Shown here piece by piece: positions 1 through 9,094 of a stretch of 64,000 nucleotides of DNA (positions within the stretch are counted from its first letter, which is position 1; each line of letters opens with the position of its first letter). The position numbers were made by a program, and so were the translations under genes. Source of the stretch: Sulfurovum sp. 16-42-52 (GTDB lineage Bacteria; Campylobacterota; Campylobacteria; Campylobacterales; Sulfurovaceae). The notes below the pieces were generated by a model. The model ran no database searches, was not told where the DNA came from, and worked only from the letters and a program-made list of their open reading frames with translations. The stretch spans positions 62,001 to 126,000 of the forward strand of contig NCHB01000001.1 of assembly GCA_002281755.1 (NCBI GenBank), read 5' to 3'.

Positions 1-12
1 TTCGTTAGCCAT
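1..12 (-). CDS. Start of a gene running off the left edge
   Basis: Only the first four codons (M-A-N-E) are in the window. An AAGGA-like ribosome-binding site lies about 6 nt upstream on the minus strand, which supports a real start. In Campylobacter the gene after dxs is lepA, but four residues do not allow an identification. The 102 bases between this start and the dxs stop hold no other gene that I can see. Confidence 0.45.
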
Positions 13-114
13 TTTTATTCCTTTACTATTTTTGTTCACTGTCACTGAACTTGAAAAAATATCTGCCTAGATACTTATTGAAGTCCACTGTCCCAAAACA
101 GAGCCAAGCCTGCT

Positions 115-1920
115 TTAGCTAATTTTTTGTGCCAACTGTTCAGGCAAGATGCCCAACGACTCTTCCACACGTTTTGTATTGCCATGGGTAATAAAGGCAT
201 CATCATACTCAAACGTCGTAACCTGTACATCTTGTATCTTATACTCACTTAAAAATTCCAACAGTGCTGAACCCACACCGCCCAGGGCTGCTGAATCTGA
301 AAATACAAACCATTTTTTATAGCCTGCACTTAGCTGGGTAAGCATCGAGACATCCAAGGGTTTAACAAAACGTAAATCCAAAATACCCACATTCGCATCA
401 ACCAGTTGTGCTGTCTGTTCAGCCCTTCCTACACCATTGCCATATCCGATAAAAAGGATTTCCTCACCCTCTTTAAGAAGGACAGACTTCCCAAGCTCAT
501 AAGGAGGGCTTTGTCTGTCTTGCGCTAAAAATGCACCTCTTGGATACCGAAAGGCACAGGGGTGAGCGTACTCTTTGGCAAATGCCATACAAAGCTTCAT
601 CGTCGTTTCATTGTAGGGAGCTAGCAGTGTCATATTTGGTATGGCTCTAAGATAACTGATATCAAAAGCGCCTTGATGGGTCTCTCCATCTTCTCCTACT
701 ATGCCGGCTCTATCCAAAGCAAATGCCACACCTAAATCCATAAGGGCTATATCATGAATGACCTGATCGTACCCGCGTTGTAAAAAGGTTGAGTAAATGG
801 TACAAAATGGTTTAAAGCCTTCTTTTGCCAAGGGTCCCATTGACGTAACTGCATGCTGTTCGGCAATCGCAACATCCCAAAAACGATTGGGGTATTTGGC
901 TATCGCTGCGCTCATACCTGTACCGCTTGGCATGGCTGCGGTAACCCCTACTACTTTTTCATCTGCATCTGCCAATTCAACCAGCATTTCAGAAAAGATA
1001 GCCGTTGCTGCTTTGGCACCGTTTTTTTGCGGGGCGATGCCGGTTTTCAGATCAAACGCACTCACACCATGCCAATTTTCTTTTGTTCCCTCAGCGATTT
1101 CATACCCTTTTCCTTTGGTTGTTTGGGCATGTATGATGACCGGTTTACCCAAAGCCTTTGCAACCCTCATGGTCTCCATCAATGAGGCGATATCATGTCC
1201 ATCTACCGGCCCGATGTATTCAATACCCATCTCTTCAAAAAGTATACCGGGGGTAATCAATTTAAAAGACTCTTCAAACCGTTTTGCCAAATAGCTTGCG
1301 CTCTCAGGCAGATGCTCAAGTACTTTTTCTACTTTAGCTTTAAACTTCTGATAAAAGGAGCCTGCCATTGTTTGAGAAAGCAGCTTCGAAATAGCGCCTA
1401 TAGGTTTGGCGATACTCATTTCATTATCATTGAGGATGATGACTACGGGGTATTTTCTATCGCCCAGTTCATTGAGAGCCTCATACGCCATACCCGCACT
1501 CATGCTCCCATCGCCTATCAATGCCACAGGAATACGCTTCTCACCTTTAAGGGCAATGGCTTTCGCTGCACCCACAGCCAAAGAGATAGAAGTTGAACTG
1601 TGTCCTGCAACATAGTAGTCATACTTAGACTCTTTAGGCTTCGTGTACCCGCAGATACCGCCAAACTGACGCAGTGTATCAAAGGTATCCCATCTGCCGG
1701 TGAGGAGTTTATGTGCATACGCTTGATGACTGACATCAAAGATAAATGGGTCTTGTTCAACATCAAACACACTGTGCATGGCGACAATCAGATCAGTTGC
1801 ACCCATGGTAGAACTTAAATGTCCACCGTTTTTACTCACTGTCTGTAAGATCTTTTGCCTAATCTCTTCAGCGAGTGTGTTGAGTTCTTCTATTGAACAG
1901 GCTTTTATATCTCTCATCAT
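115..1920 (-). CDS. dxs: 1-deoxy-D-xylulose-5-phosphate synthase
   Basis: Cytoplasmic thiamine-diphosphate enzyme that condenses pyruvate and glyceraldehyde-3-phosphate to DXP, the first step of the MEP isoprenoid pathway. The window also holds ispG of this pathway. The 601 residues are near the usual 610-640. Visible motifs are GHSSTS near 106, the ThDP motif GDGSM at 136-140 with NDN at 164-166, PVDGHD near 237, and the transketolase-type central block with the AEQHA glutamate/histidine. The C-terminal transketolase domain is complete. It starts directly after a 70-aa ORF and shares a minus-strand operon with hisC, pheA and lysA. In C. jejuni fliF-fliG-fliH lie between hisC and dxs; they are missing here. 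Confidence 0.96.
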   Translation of the reverse strand: MMRDIKACSIEELNTLAEEIRQKILQTVSKNGGHLSSTMGATDLIVAMHSVFDVEQDPFIFDVSHQAYAHKLLTGRWDTFDTLRQFGGICGYTKPKESKYDYYVAGHSSTSISLAVGAAKAIALKGEKRIPVALIGDGSMSAGMAYEALNELGDRKYPVVIILNDNEMSIAKPIGAISKLLSQTMAGSFYQKFKAKVEKVLEHLPESASYLAKRFEESFKLITPGILFEEMGIEYIGPVDGHDIASLMETMRVAKALGKPVIIHAQTTKGKGYEIAEGTKENWHGVSAFDLKTGIAPQKNGAKAATAIFSEMLVELADADEKVVGVTAAMPSGTGMSAAIAKYPNRFWDVAIAEQHAVTSMGPLAKEGFKPFCTIYSTFLQRGYDQVIHDIALMDLGVAFALDRAGIVGEDGETHQGAFDISYLRAIPNMTLLAPYNETTMKLCMAFAKEYAHPCAFRYPRGAFLAQDRQSPPYELGKSVLLKEGEEILFIGYGNGVGRAEQTAQLVDANVGILDLRFVKPLDVSMLTQLSAGYKKWFVFSDSAALGGVGSALLEFLSEYKIQDVQVTTFEYDDAFITHGNTKRVEESLGILPEQLAQKIS

Positions 1921-2133
1921 TTACTTCCTCTGCAAATAGGCACTTAAAAGTTTTTTTGCAAAAACAATCTGCGACTCATCGTAGGTCAATCCCAGAGTTT
2001 GTGCCAAAGACTTTAATTCTTGTTTGCTTACTTTTACCATCGTATCACCTGGAGCTTTATCTTTGATAAAATCAGACAAAACAAATGGCTGCACGTTGAC
2101 TTCATCCGATGTGACGATCTTGGCTTTTTTCAA
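1921..2133 (-). CDS. Small conserved-looking hypothetical protein, 70 aa
   Basis: Not recognised. A short charged protein with no membrane segment. It overlaps the hisC stop by 4 bases and abuts the dxs start, so it is translationally embedded in the operon. It occupies the place where fliF-fliG-fliH lie in Campylobacter. The N-terminal stretch (KIVTSDEVNVQPFVLSDF) faintly recalls the FliH N-terminus, but the match is too weak for a call. The C-terminal half (residues 35-70) looks like two helices. Confidence 0.65.
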   Translation of the reverse strand: MKKAKIVTSDEVNVQPFVLSDFIKDKAPGDTMVKVSKQELKSLAQTLGLTYDESQIVFAKKLLSAYLQRK

Positions 2134-3224
2134 GCGGTCACTTCTAAAAAATGTTTAAAAAAGATATCATTTTGTTTTGTTGTCCCGATGGTGATGCGTA
2201 TCGCATTCATCTCATAAGAAGCAAGATTTCGGATGATGACACCACGTCTTAAGAGTGCATCGGCAATCTTGGTTGAATCCATCGTCTCATCAAACAAATA
2301 GGTAATAAAATTGGTATAGCTCTCAATGTACCCAAATCCTTGGTCTTTGGCAAATGCTTCATACCGCTTGATCTCTTCTTGATTCAATGCGATAGACTCT
2401 TTGACGAAACTGTCATCCTTGCACGCCTCTATGGCTGCAGCCAAAGAGAGGGTTGAGATATTAAAGGGCGGACGCATTTTATAAAGTTCATGAATCAGTT
2501 CTGGCTGTGCGATACCGTAGCCGACACGCATACCACCCAAACCATACGCTTTTGAAAACGTACCCAGATAAATCACATTTTCAAAGCCAAGCAATTCGGT
2601 GGGTGTAATGGCATAGTTTGCATCTTTTGCCGCAGCATACTCCATATACGCACCATCAACCACCACCAAAGTCTCTTTGTCAACCGCATTGATAATCTGA
2701 AGTACTTCTTCTTTACTTGTGCCGTCACCCGTTGGATTGTTGGGTGTACACAAATAGATGATGCGCGGTTTGTGCATACGATAGGCTTCCATAAACTCAT
2801 CATATTTATGTGCATAGCTTGCGGTGCGGATGACTTTTGCACCCATCTGTTTTGCATAAATCTCATACATGGCAAAGGTCACCGCACTCATAAGTACCGA
2901 CGTATTTTCATTGAGCAGAGCGCGTGAGATAAACTCCAACACCTGATCCGAACCTGCGCCAACAATGAGATTATTTTCCTGTACCCCATACTTGGAGGCT
3001 AAAGCGACTTTGAGTTCAAACATGCTGTCATCAGGATACAAATGTGCTCTGTTTGCATTTGCAGCTATTACTTTTGCTACGGCAGGGTTTGTACCTAACG
3101 GGTTCTCATTGGAAGCGAGTTTAACTACATTTTCAGGTGCAATACCAAATTCACGTACCACTAACTCTATGGGTTTTCCCGCTTCATATATTTTAATGTC
3201 TTCCAATACTTTGTTAAATTTCAT
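2130..3224 (-). CDS. hisC: Histidinol-phosphate aminotransferase
   Basis: PLP-dependent class I/II aminotransferase making L-histidinol phosphate from imidazole-acetol phosphate and glutamate; such enzymes often also serve aromatic amino acids. The 364 residues match the family. Visible are SNENPLG near 38-44 (substrate binding), CTPNNPTG in the middle, and FSKAYGLGGMRVGYG, carrying the Schiff-base lysine near 225. It lies next to pheA, as in C. jejuni. The ATG start has a GGAAAATAAAT upstream. It overlaps the following 70-aa ORF by 4 bases. Confidence 0.94.
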   Translation of the reverse strand: MKFNKVLEDIKIYEAGKPIELVVREFGIAPENVVKLASNENPLGTNPAVAKVIAANANRAHLYPDDSMFELKVALASKYGVQENNLIVGAGSDQVLEFISRALLNENTSVLMSAVTFAMYEIYAKQMGAKVIRTASYAHKYDEFMEAYRMHKPRIIYLCTPNNPTGDGTSKEEVLQIINAVDKETLVVVDGAYMEYAAAKDANYAITPTELLGFENVIYLGTFSKAYGLGGMRVGYGIAQPELIHELYKMRPPFNISTLSLAAAIEACKDDSFVKESIALNQEEIKRYEAFAKDQGFGYIESYTNFITYLFDETMDSTKIADALLRRGVIIRNLASYEMNAIRITIGTTKQNDIFFKHFLEVTA

Positions 3225-3250
3225 ATTTATTTTCCTTCAATGTTGCTACG

Positions 3251-4324
3251 TTATATATCGTCTATCTCTTTGGCGTAGGAGCCCAATATTTTGATTTCAT
3301 TGTGGTGTTTTTCCAATATCGGACGGATATGTGCATCGTCTTTATGCCCGTTAAACTCTATAAAGAAAATAGACTCACCTTCAACAATATGTGATTTAAT
3401 CTTCATAAGATTGATATGAGCCTTTTCAAAATCATTTAAAAAATTCACCAATGTTCCCGGTTTATCTGAAAGTCTGACCAACATCGATGTTTTGTCCGAA
3501 CCTGATGCCTGATTTTCAAAATTACTGATGATAAAAAAACGGGTTCTATTGTTACTGCTATCCTCTACATTCTCAAAACGGATGGGCAAACTATTCATCT
3601 TGGCAGCCACGCTTGGACACAAAGCAGCAGACTCTTTATCTTTGGTTGCCATCTTAGCGGCTTTGGCGGTAGACTCAATAGGTATCAACTCCACATCATC
3701 CAATCCCAAATCTTGTAAAAAATCACGGCATTGTCCAAAAGCGATATCTTTGGAGTAAATACGTTTGATATCTTTGATGTTTTCGCAAATCGTCGCAAAT
3801 GCCAAGTGGATATCGATCATCACTTCGGCAATAATTTTCAAATCATACTCTTTAAAGCAGTTGATGGTGTCACTGACGATGCCGTTGCTCGAGTTTTCTA
3901 TGGGGATGACACCGAACTTGGCTCTGCCTTTATCGACTTCTCTAAAGATAGCGCGAATCGATGCCATGGGCAGATAGGTGGACATGGCACCAAACTTACT
4001 CTCTGCTGCTTGGTGGGTAAAACTCGCCTCAGGCCCTAGATAGGCTACGCCTTCAGGTAACTCAAGGTTTCTAGCCACCGCAAAGAGTTCCAAAAACAGT
4101 GCATCGATGGCAGCATCTGTCAGTCTACCATTATTCTGGGCTTTGAGACGATTTAAGATAGCCTGTTCTCTTTCTGGACGATAGATGGGTGCCCCTGTGG
4201 TATTTTTGAGTTCACCCACCTGATGCACAAGTTCCATACGCTCATTAAAAAGCGTCAGCAATGTATCGTCAATCACATCTATTTTTACTCTTAACGCATC
4301 TAAGGTCATTTTCTCTAAAGCCAT
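3251..4324 (-). CDS. pheA: Bifunctional chorismate mutase / prephenate dehydratase
   Basis: Converts chorismate to prephenate and on to phenylpyruvate for phenylalanine. Three parts are visible: an N-terminal chorismate mutase helix bundle (about 1-90), the prephenate dehydratase domain starting at VAYLGPEASFTHQAA with GVIPIENSSNGIV and TRFFII, and a C-terminal ACT domain (about 275-357) beginning TSMLVRLSDKPGTL for phenylalanine feedback. The length of 357 aa is normal. It sits between lysA (22 bases upstream) and hisC on the minus strand, the order seen in C. jejuni. Confidence 0.95.
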   Translation of the reverse strand: MALEKMTLDALRVKIDVIDDTLLTLFNERMELVHQVGELKNTTGAPIYRPEREQAILNRLKAQNNGRLTDAAIDALFLELFAVARNLELPEGVAYLGPEASFTHQAAESKFGAMSTYLPMASIRAIFREVDKGRAKFGVIPIENSSNGIVSDTINCFKEYDLKIIAEVMIDIHLAFATICENIKDIKRIYSKDIAFGQCRDFLQDLGLDDVELIPIESTAKAAKMATKDKESAALCPSVAAKMNSLPIRFENVEDSSNNRTRFFIISNFENQASGSDKTSMLVRLSDKPGTLVNFLNDFEKAHINLMKIKSHIVEGESIFFIEFNGHKDDAHIRPILEKHHNEIKILGSYAKEIDDI

Positions 4325-4345
4325 TTTCTTGCCCTTGCTTTTGAC

Positions 4346-5557
4346 TTATTTTTCCAAATACGGCAATTCTAAACGTACCTGATCTTCATAGCTTTCACGC
4401 TGGCGTATCAGCCTGTCTTTTCCGTCTTGCAGCGCCACTTCTGCACATTTGGCACGGGTATTGTAGTTGCTTGCCATCGTAAAGCCGTATGCGCCTGCTG
4501 AGTGTATGACTACAAGGTCATTGTGCGCCAGTGGAGGCAAGGGTACATTTTTACCAAAAAAATCACCGCTTTCACACACGGGACCCACGACATCTGCAGG
4601 TGTTTTTTCACCCTCAACCATCACCGCTTCTATTCTATGGTACGCATTATAAAGGCTGGGACGTATGAGATCATTCATCGCACCATCAACGATGACAAAA
4701 CGTTTTCCGTCATTGTTTTTTTCATACAGGACTCTGGTAAAAAATGCGCCCGCATTGGCAACCATGTAACGCCCCGGTTCACAGAGCAAAGTCACATCCA
4801 ACCCTTTGGTTTCTTCAAAAATGGCTTGTGTATAGGCTTGCGGGTCGATGGTGACTTCATCATCATACACCACACCAATGCCCCCGCCCACATCAAAAAA
4901 TTTGATATCGATCTTGATGGCTTTGAGTGAACGAACCAAATCGGCTACAATACCGCAGGCTTCGCGTATAGGCTCAAGTTTTGTCAGTTGGGATCCGATA
5001 TGAAAATGAATACCTACAGGATTTAAAAACTCCGATTTATTGGCATAGATATACATTCTTTTTGCCATATCTATCTCTACACCAAATTTATTTTCATGCA
5101 GTCCTGTTGAGATATAAGGGTGTGTCTGCGGGTCGATATTGGGATTGACGCGAATAGAGATACGGGCTTCTTTGCCTAAGGCTTTGGCGACCATCTCAAC
5201 CCGCTTCATCTCTGCTTCACTCTCCAGGTTGAGCAGCAAAATGTCATACTCAAGTGCAGCGCGTATCTCATCATCGCGCTTACCTACACCGGAGAATATA
5301 ATCTTGTATTTGTCCACCCCCGCACTCAAAGCCCTTTGCACTTCACCGATGCTCACACAATCAGCACCTGCACCGAGCTTGGCTAAATGGGCTATAACTG
5401 AGAGATTTGAGTTTGCTTTTACGGCATAATTGATGAGCGATTTTTTTCCTGCAAAAGCATCTTTGAGCGTAATATATCTATTCTGGATATAGTCAAAATC
5501 ATACAGATAGAAGGGTGTACCGTATGTGTCTGCCAATGCCTGATAATCAATCTTCAT
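4346..5557 (-). CDS. lysA: Diaminopimelate decarboxylase
   Basis: PLP-dependent fold-III decarboxylase that makes L-lysine from meso-diaminopimelate. NYAVKANSNL near 43-52 carries the PLP lysine. HFHIGSQ, DVGGGIG, CEPGRY and the CESGDFF motif with the catalytic cysteine are all present. The length of 403 aa is typical. It is the first gene of the lysA-pheA-hisC-dxs run. The 94-base gap upstream toward the LptG-like gene holds no gene. Confidence 0.96.
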   Translation of the reverse strand: MKIDYQALADTYGTPFYLYDFDYIQNRYITLKDAFAGKKSLINYAVKANSNLSVIAHLAKLGAGADCVSIGEVQRALSAGVDKYKIIFSGVGKRDDEIRAALEYDILLLNLESEAEMKRVEMVAKALGKEARISIRVNPNIDPQTHPYISTGLHENKFGVEIDMAKRMYIYANKSEFLNPVGIHFHIGSQLTKLEPIREACGIVADLVRSLKAIKIDIKFFDVGGGIGVVYDDEVTIDPQAYTQAIFEETKGLDVTLLCEPGRYMVANAGAFFTRVLYEKNNDGKRFVIVDGAMNDLIRPSLYNAYHRIEAVMVEGEKTPADVVGPVCESGDFFGKNVPLPPLAHNDLVVIHSAGAYGFTMASNYNTRAKCAEVALQDGKDRLIRQRESYEDQVRLELPYLEK

Positions 5558-5651
5558 CTCTACTTTCCTCTGCCGCTCTCATTTGAGTCTATTTTGTGAT
5601 GATTTTATCCAAAAGTTGATTAAAAGGGGCAATTAGCCCGTGTTGGACTCT

Positions 5652-6734
5652 CTAGGCAAGGCTTCTTTCATCTGTAAAATAGACATACACAGCCACACCT
5701 GCAAGCAAACCAATGGGCAATAAAGCGGTGAGTTCGGGAATCAGAACACCATTTAAACCTATCTGTCCCAAACCGTACAACATCCCCCAAATCACAAATG
5801 TAACCCCCAAAGCAAGAGAGACGACCACACCCACATTCATCATGCGCGCATGAAAGGGAAGCTTGAAAAACAGGGTGAGTGCCAACATCAATGCAGAAAG
5901 CGGTACCACAGCTTTATCATAAAAAGCCGCTCTGATTTTATCTGAGTTGAGATGTTGCTTCCCTAGCAATCTCCATGCTTGATACGCATCTATGGTGGTT
6001 AGAGACTTCCCTGCGTAGAGTGATTCTATGATTTTGGGTTTATAGCCTTCGAGGGTTTCAATGCGCTCTTTATGTTCAGCAACATAGCGGCTCAAGCTGC
6101 CATTTTCATAGATATGTGTTTTTAAAGTCGCATCATGTGCTATCCATTTTTCGGCTTCAAAACTTGCAAGAGGTGCGCTAATCGTATAGAGTACCTGATA
6201 GCCTTCCACTTTAAAAATAGTAATATCTTTTATCTTTTTTGCCACAGGATCAAGTTTGGCAATATAAACAAAGGTATCGTTGTATTTAAAAAAAAGATCA
6301 TCCACTTCATCCGCACCTATTTGGTTGTCAATGATATTCCAAGCCTTATCTCTTGCGTAGGAAAATTCTGTGCTACTTAGTGCAAAAAAAAGTAAATACG
6401 TCACCAAAGCAACGCTAAACACTGGCAAAAAAAGTCTTTTTTTATCATATCCAAATGCATGCAGGGCCGTCATCGTATTGTTTTTAACCAATGAAAGTTT
6501 TGTCATAATCAGTGCAAAAATGATAGCCAAAGGGTAAAGCAGTCCCAAAGCAGCTTCCCATGTATAAAAAATATAGAGTATTTTATAATTTGAAGCGACA
6601 TCAAGTTGCTGTACATTCTGAAAATAATCAATCGCTGCAAACGCAAATGAAAGACCGAACAGAACGGCTAAAAGATTTTTGCTGTAAAGTTTTGCCAGAT
6701 AGCTAAAATAAAGTGGCAGACCCAAAAGACTCAT
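5652..6734 (-). CDS. LptF/LptG-family permease (YjgP/YjgQ)
   Basis: Inner-membrane protein of the LPS export ABC transporter family. LptF and LptG, with LptB, extract LPS and pass it to LptC-A-D. The 360 residues show the family layout: N-terminal membrane segments (about 10-110), a large periplasmic jellyroll domain (about 120-265) and three C-terminal segments. I cannot tell LptF from LptG. The start overlaps the pth stop by 4 bases (ATGA), so the two are probably translationally coupled. The neighbours match C. jejuni (rplY-pth-permease-lysA). Confidence 0.88.
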   Translation of the reverse strand: MSLLGLPLYFSYLAKLYSKNLLAVLFGLSFAFAAIDYFQNVQQLDVASNYKILYIFYTWEAALGLLYPLAIIFALIMTKLSLVKNNTMTALHAFGYDKKRLFLPVFSVALVTYLLFFALSSTEFSYARDKAWNIIDNQIGADEVDDLFFKYNDTFVYIAKLDPVAKKIKDITIFKVEGYQVLYTISAPLASFEAEKWIAHDATLKTHIYENGSLSRYVAEHKERIETLEGYKPKIIESLYAGKSLTTIDAYQAWRLLGKQHLNSDKIRAAFYDKAVVPLSALMLALTLFFKLPFHARMMNVGVVVSLALGVTFVIWGMLYGLGQIGLNGVLIPELTALLPIGLLAGVAVYVYFTDERSLA

Positions 6735-7303
6735 GGATTAAAATCTTCTATGGACTTTAGGCTGTATTTTGTTTGGACTTCATTGAGTTCTTCTCCAACC
6801 AAAGCACGACATGCCTGTGAGGCATGATCAATCAGCCGTGAAAGGAGTGACATTTCAGATGCGCTAAAGTCATGTAAGACATAATCGGCGACTTGACTTC
6901 TATGCAGGGGTTTTCCCACACCTATCCTGACACGAACATACTCTGGTGAGATATGCGCATCGATGGATTTGAGTCCATTGTGTCCGCCATGTCCCCCGCC
7001 TCTTTTAAAACGCAGCGCTCCAAAAGGCAGATCGATATCATCATGAATCACAATACTCTCTTCCAACTCCACTTTAAAAAACTGTTTAACGGCTTGTACG
7101 GAGATACCTGAAAGATTCATATACGTTGTGGGTTTTAAAAAAAGGGTGTCGGCACTACGATAGAGTTTGCCTTGGAATGAAGTTTTGGAAATATCTCTGG
7201 CACCAGCGTCACCGACCAGTTTGTCGATGACTTTGAAGCCTATATTGTGACGGGTATTTTCGTATTGTGATCCCGGATTACCTAGACCGACGAAAAGTGT
7301 CAT
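6731..7303 (-). CDS. pth: Peptidyl-tRNA hydrolase
   Basis: Releases tRNA from peptidyl-tRNA dropped by ribosomes. It begins MTLFVGLGNPGSQYENTRHN, with the catalytic histidine at the end of that run. The later motifs KPTTYMNLSG, HDDIDLPFGALRFKRGGGHGGHNGLKS and RVRIGVGKP are also intact. The 190 residues are normal. It follows rplY by 6 bases and overlaps the LptG-like gene by 4, so the three form an operon. Confidence 0.96.
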   Translation of the reverse strand: MTLFVGLGNPGSQYENTRHNIGFKVIDKLVGDAGARDISKTSFQGKLYRSADTLFLKPTTYMNLSGISVQAVKQFFKVELEESIVIHDDIDLPFGALRFKRGGGHGGHNGLKSIDAHISPEYVRVRIGVGKPLHRSQVADYVLHDFSASEMSLLSRLIDHASQACRALVGEELNEVQTKYSLKSIEDFNP

Positions 7304-7309
7304 GATAGA

Positions 7310-7846
7310 TTATTTAGCTTTGATTACACCACAGATAGCAACATCTGGTCTGTCCATCATTCTGCAATTTGCAGGTGCTTCAACATCTCTTACCAAGATA
7401 TTGTCATCTCTGTTGAGTGGTTCAACATTCAAATCGAAGTTTGCAGGAATATTTTCAATCGCGCCTCTTACTCTGAGTCTTCTTTTAGACATCACGAGTA
7501 CACCTTTGTTTTTAAGACCAACCGGTGTTCCATGTGTTACAACTGGTACTAGGAAATCAGTAACCTGTCCAGGTATAGCCACTCTCAAATCCACGTGTGT
7601 CGCATCACCATTTACCGGGTGTAATTGATACTCTTGAATAAATACATTGATCTCTTTATCGCCAACTTTAACGGGGAATGTGAACGTTGTTTTATTTCTT
7701 ACTGTTCTTATAAATTCACCGCGTTTAAATGCAGCATGGATGTTTTCAACACCATTTGCATAAATGTTTGCGATTAGATAACCATCTCTTTTAAGCTTTT
7801 TTGCATTTTGCTTACCGATACTCTCTCTAACGATACCTTCTAACAT
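7310..7846 (-). CDS. rplY: 50S ribosomal protein L25 (Ctc/TL5 type)
   Basis: Binds 5S rRNA in the large subunit. The 178 residues correspond to the long Ctc/TL5 form: an N-terminal L25 beta-barrel (about 1-90) followed by a C-terminal beta domain. Motifs such as GYLIANIYANG and VKVGDKEINVFIQEYQLHPV fit the family. It leads the rplY-pth-permease operon; a TATAAT box lies 65 bases upstream. Confidence 0.93.
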   Translation of the reverse strand: MLEGIVRESIGKQNAKKLKRDGYLIANIYANGVENIHAAFKRGEFIRTVRNKTTFTFPVKVGDKEINVFIQEYQLHPVNGDATHVDLRVAIPGQVTDFLVPVVTHGTPVGLKNKGVLVMSKRRLRVRGAIENIPANFDLNVEPLNRDDNILVRDVEAPANCRMMDRPDVAICGVIKAK

Positions 7847-7910
7847 ATCTATGTCCTTTGTACATTGTATTTTTTTACTAAAAATGACATTTTGAGTAAA
7901 ATAGAGGCGA

Positions 7911-7916
7911 ATTATA
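7911..7916 (-). promoter_or_regulatory. Probable -10 box of the rplY operon
   Basis: A perfect TATAAT on the minus strand, about 65 bases before the rplY start codon. No convincing -35 hexamer is visible, which is common in Campylobacterota, where -35 conservation is weak. Confidence 0.45.
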
Positions 7917-7932
7917 GCGTATTAGGTTTAAG

Positions 7933-9072
7933 TTATGCTTCATCATCCTTAAATCCAAACACTTCTGCTTCCTTCTCTCCTGCATGGGGATCTACAATCG
8001 CACCTTTTCCGACCCCTTGCATTTTGAGTTTCATGTCAGCGGGGTTGGTCGCATATTCGAGTGCTACCTCTTCTGTGATCTCACCCCTGCGCAAGATATC
8101 CAGCAGTGCCTGATCAAAGGTTTGTGTACCGTATATCTCTTTACCTTCAAACAGTGCATCGGGGATTTCAGCATCTCGGTTTTCTGCAATGAGCTTTTCG
8201 ATTCTTGCCGTTTTCTTGAGCACCTCAATCCCTGCAACCCTGCCCCCTTTTTTAGTGGGAATGAGCCTTTGGGAAATAACCCCTTCAAGTACCGATGCCA
8301 AAGACATACGAATACGGTTCTGCTCTTCATTGCCAAACATACCAACGATTCTGTCTATGGTTTCTTTCGCATCGAGGGTATGCAGTGTGGAAAAAACCAA
8401 GTGTCCCGTATTGGCAGCATGCAACGCGATATCAATCGTCTCCAAGTCCCTCATTTCCCCTACCAGTATGATATCGGGGTCTTCCCTTAGTGCAGCCCTG
8501 AGCGCATCAGAAAACGAGTGTGCATCTTGTCCGATGCCCCTTTGATTGATAAGACATCCTTTGTCCTGATGAACAAACTCAATAGGGTCTTCCACGGTGA
8601 TAATGTGTTTTTTCTGTTCTTGGTTAATTTTATTAATTAAGGCTGCCAGTGTGGTTGATTTCCCTGAACCTGTCACGCCTGTAACTAACACCAATCCTCT
8701 TTGTATCCCTGCAAAAGTTGAAATGACTGCCGGTAAATTTAACTCTTCCAAAGCAGGTATCTTCACGGGAATGATACGAAATACGGCGCTTAGTCCATCC
8801 ATTTGGAAAAAAAAGTTCACACGAAAACGGTTTTCATTTCCCAAGATATAGGAAAAGTCAAGATTTCGGTCTTTTTGCAGTTTTTGATACTGCTCCCCTG
8901 TCGTTATCTCCTGAGCCAGTTTATCCATCATCTCAGCAGTCAAACCATCTTGTCCCATCACCTTAAGAACACCATGTACACGTACTCTAACTTGAGAACC
9001 TGACTTGAGATGCAAGTCACTTCCGCTATTTGCAATCATCGTTTTCAGATAGAGCTTTAGTTTTTCTTCCAT
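7933..9072 (-). CDS. PilT/PilU-type pilus retraction ATPase
   Basis: Hexameric cytoplasmic ATPase driving retraction of type IV pili. The 379 residues fit PilT/PilU (about 345-385). Visible are an N-terminal PAS-like domain, Walker A GVTGSGKSTT near 135, the acidic Asp box, Walker B DPDIILVGEMRD and the His box GHLVFSTLHT. An acidic tail of about 30 residues extends beyond the core and is more PilU-like. Three prepilin genes lie near 59-61 kb, so a pilus or pseudopilus system is plausible although the motility operon is not here. Confidence 0.88.
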   Translation of the reverse strand: MEEKLKLYLKTMIANSGSDLHLKSGSQVRVRVHGVLKVMGQDGLTAEMMDKLAQEITTGEQYQKLQKDRNLDFSYILGNENRFRVNFFFQMDGLSAVFRIIPVKIPALEELNLPAVISTFAGIQRGLVLVTGVTGSGKSTTLAALINKINQEQKKHIITVEDPIEFVHQDKGCLINQRGIGQDAHSFSDALRAALREDPDIILVGEMRDLETIDIALHAANTGHLVFSTLHTLDAKETIDRIVGMFGNEEQNRIRMSLASVLEGVISQRLIPTKKGGRVAGIEVLKKTARIEKLIAENRDAEIPDALFEGKEIYGTQTFDQALLDILRRGEITEEVALEYATNPADMKLKMQGVGKGAIVDPHAGEKEAEVFGFKDDEA

Positions 9073-9094
9073 GATATTCCCTTTGGCACTGATG

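Noticed and set aside
1921-2133. FliH fragment
   Set aside because: Only a vague resemblance of the first 20 residues; kept as a hypothetical protein.
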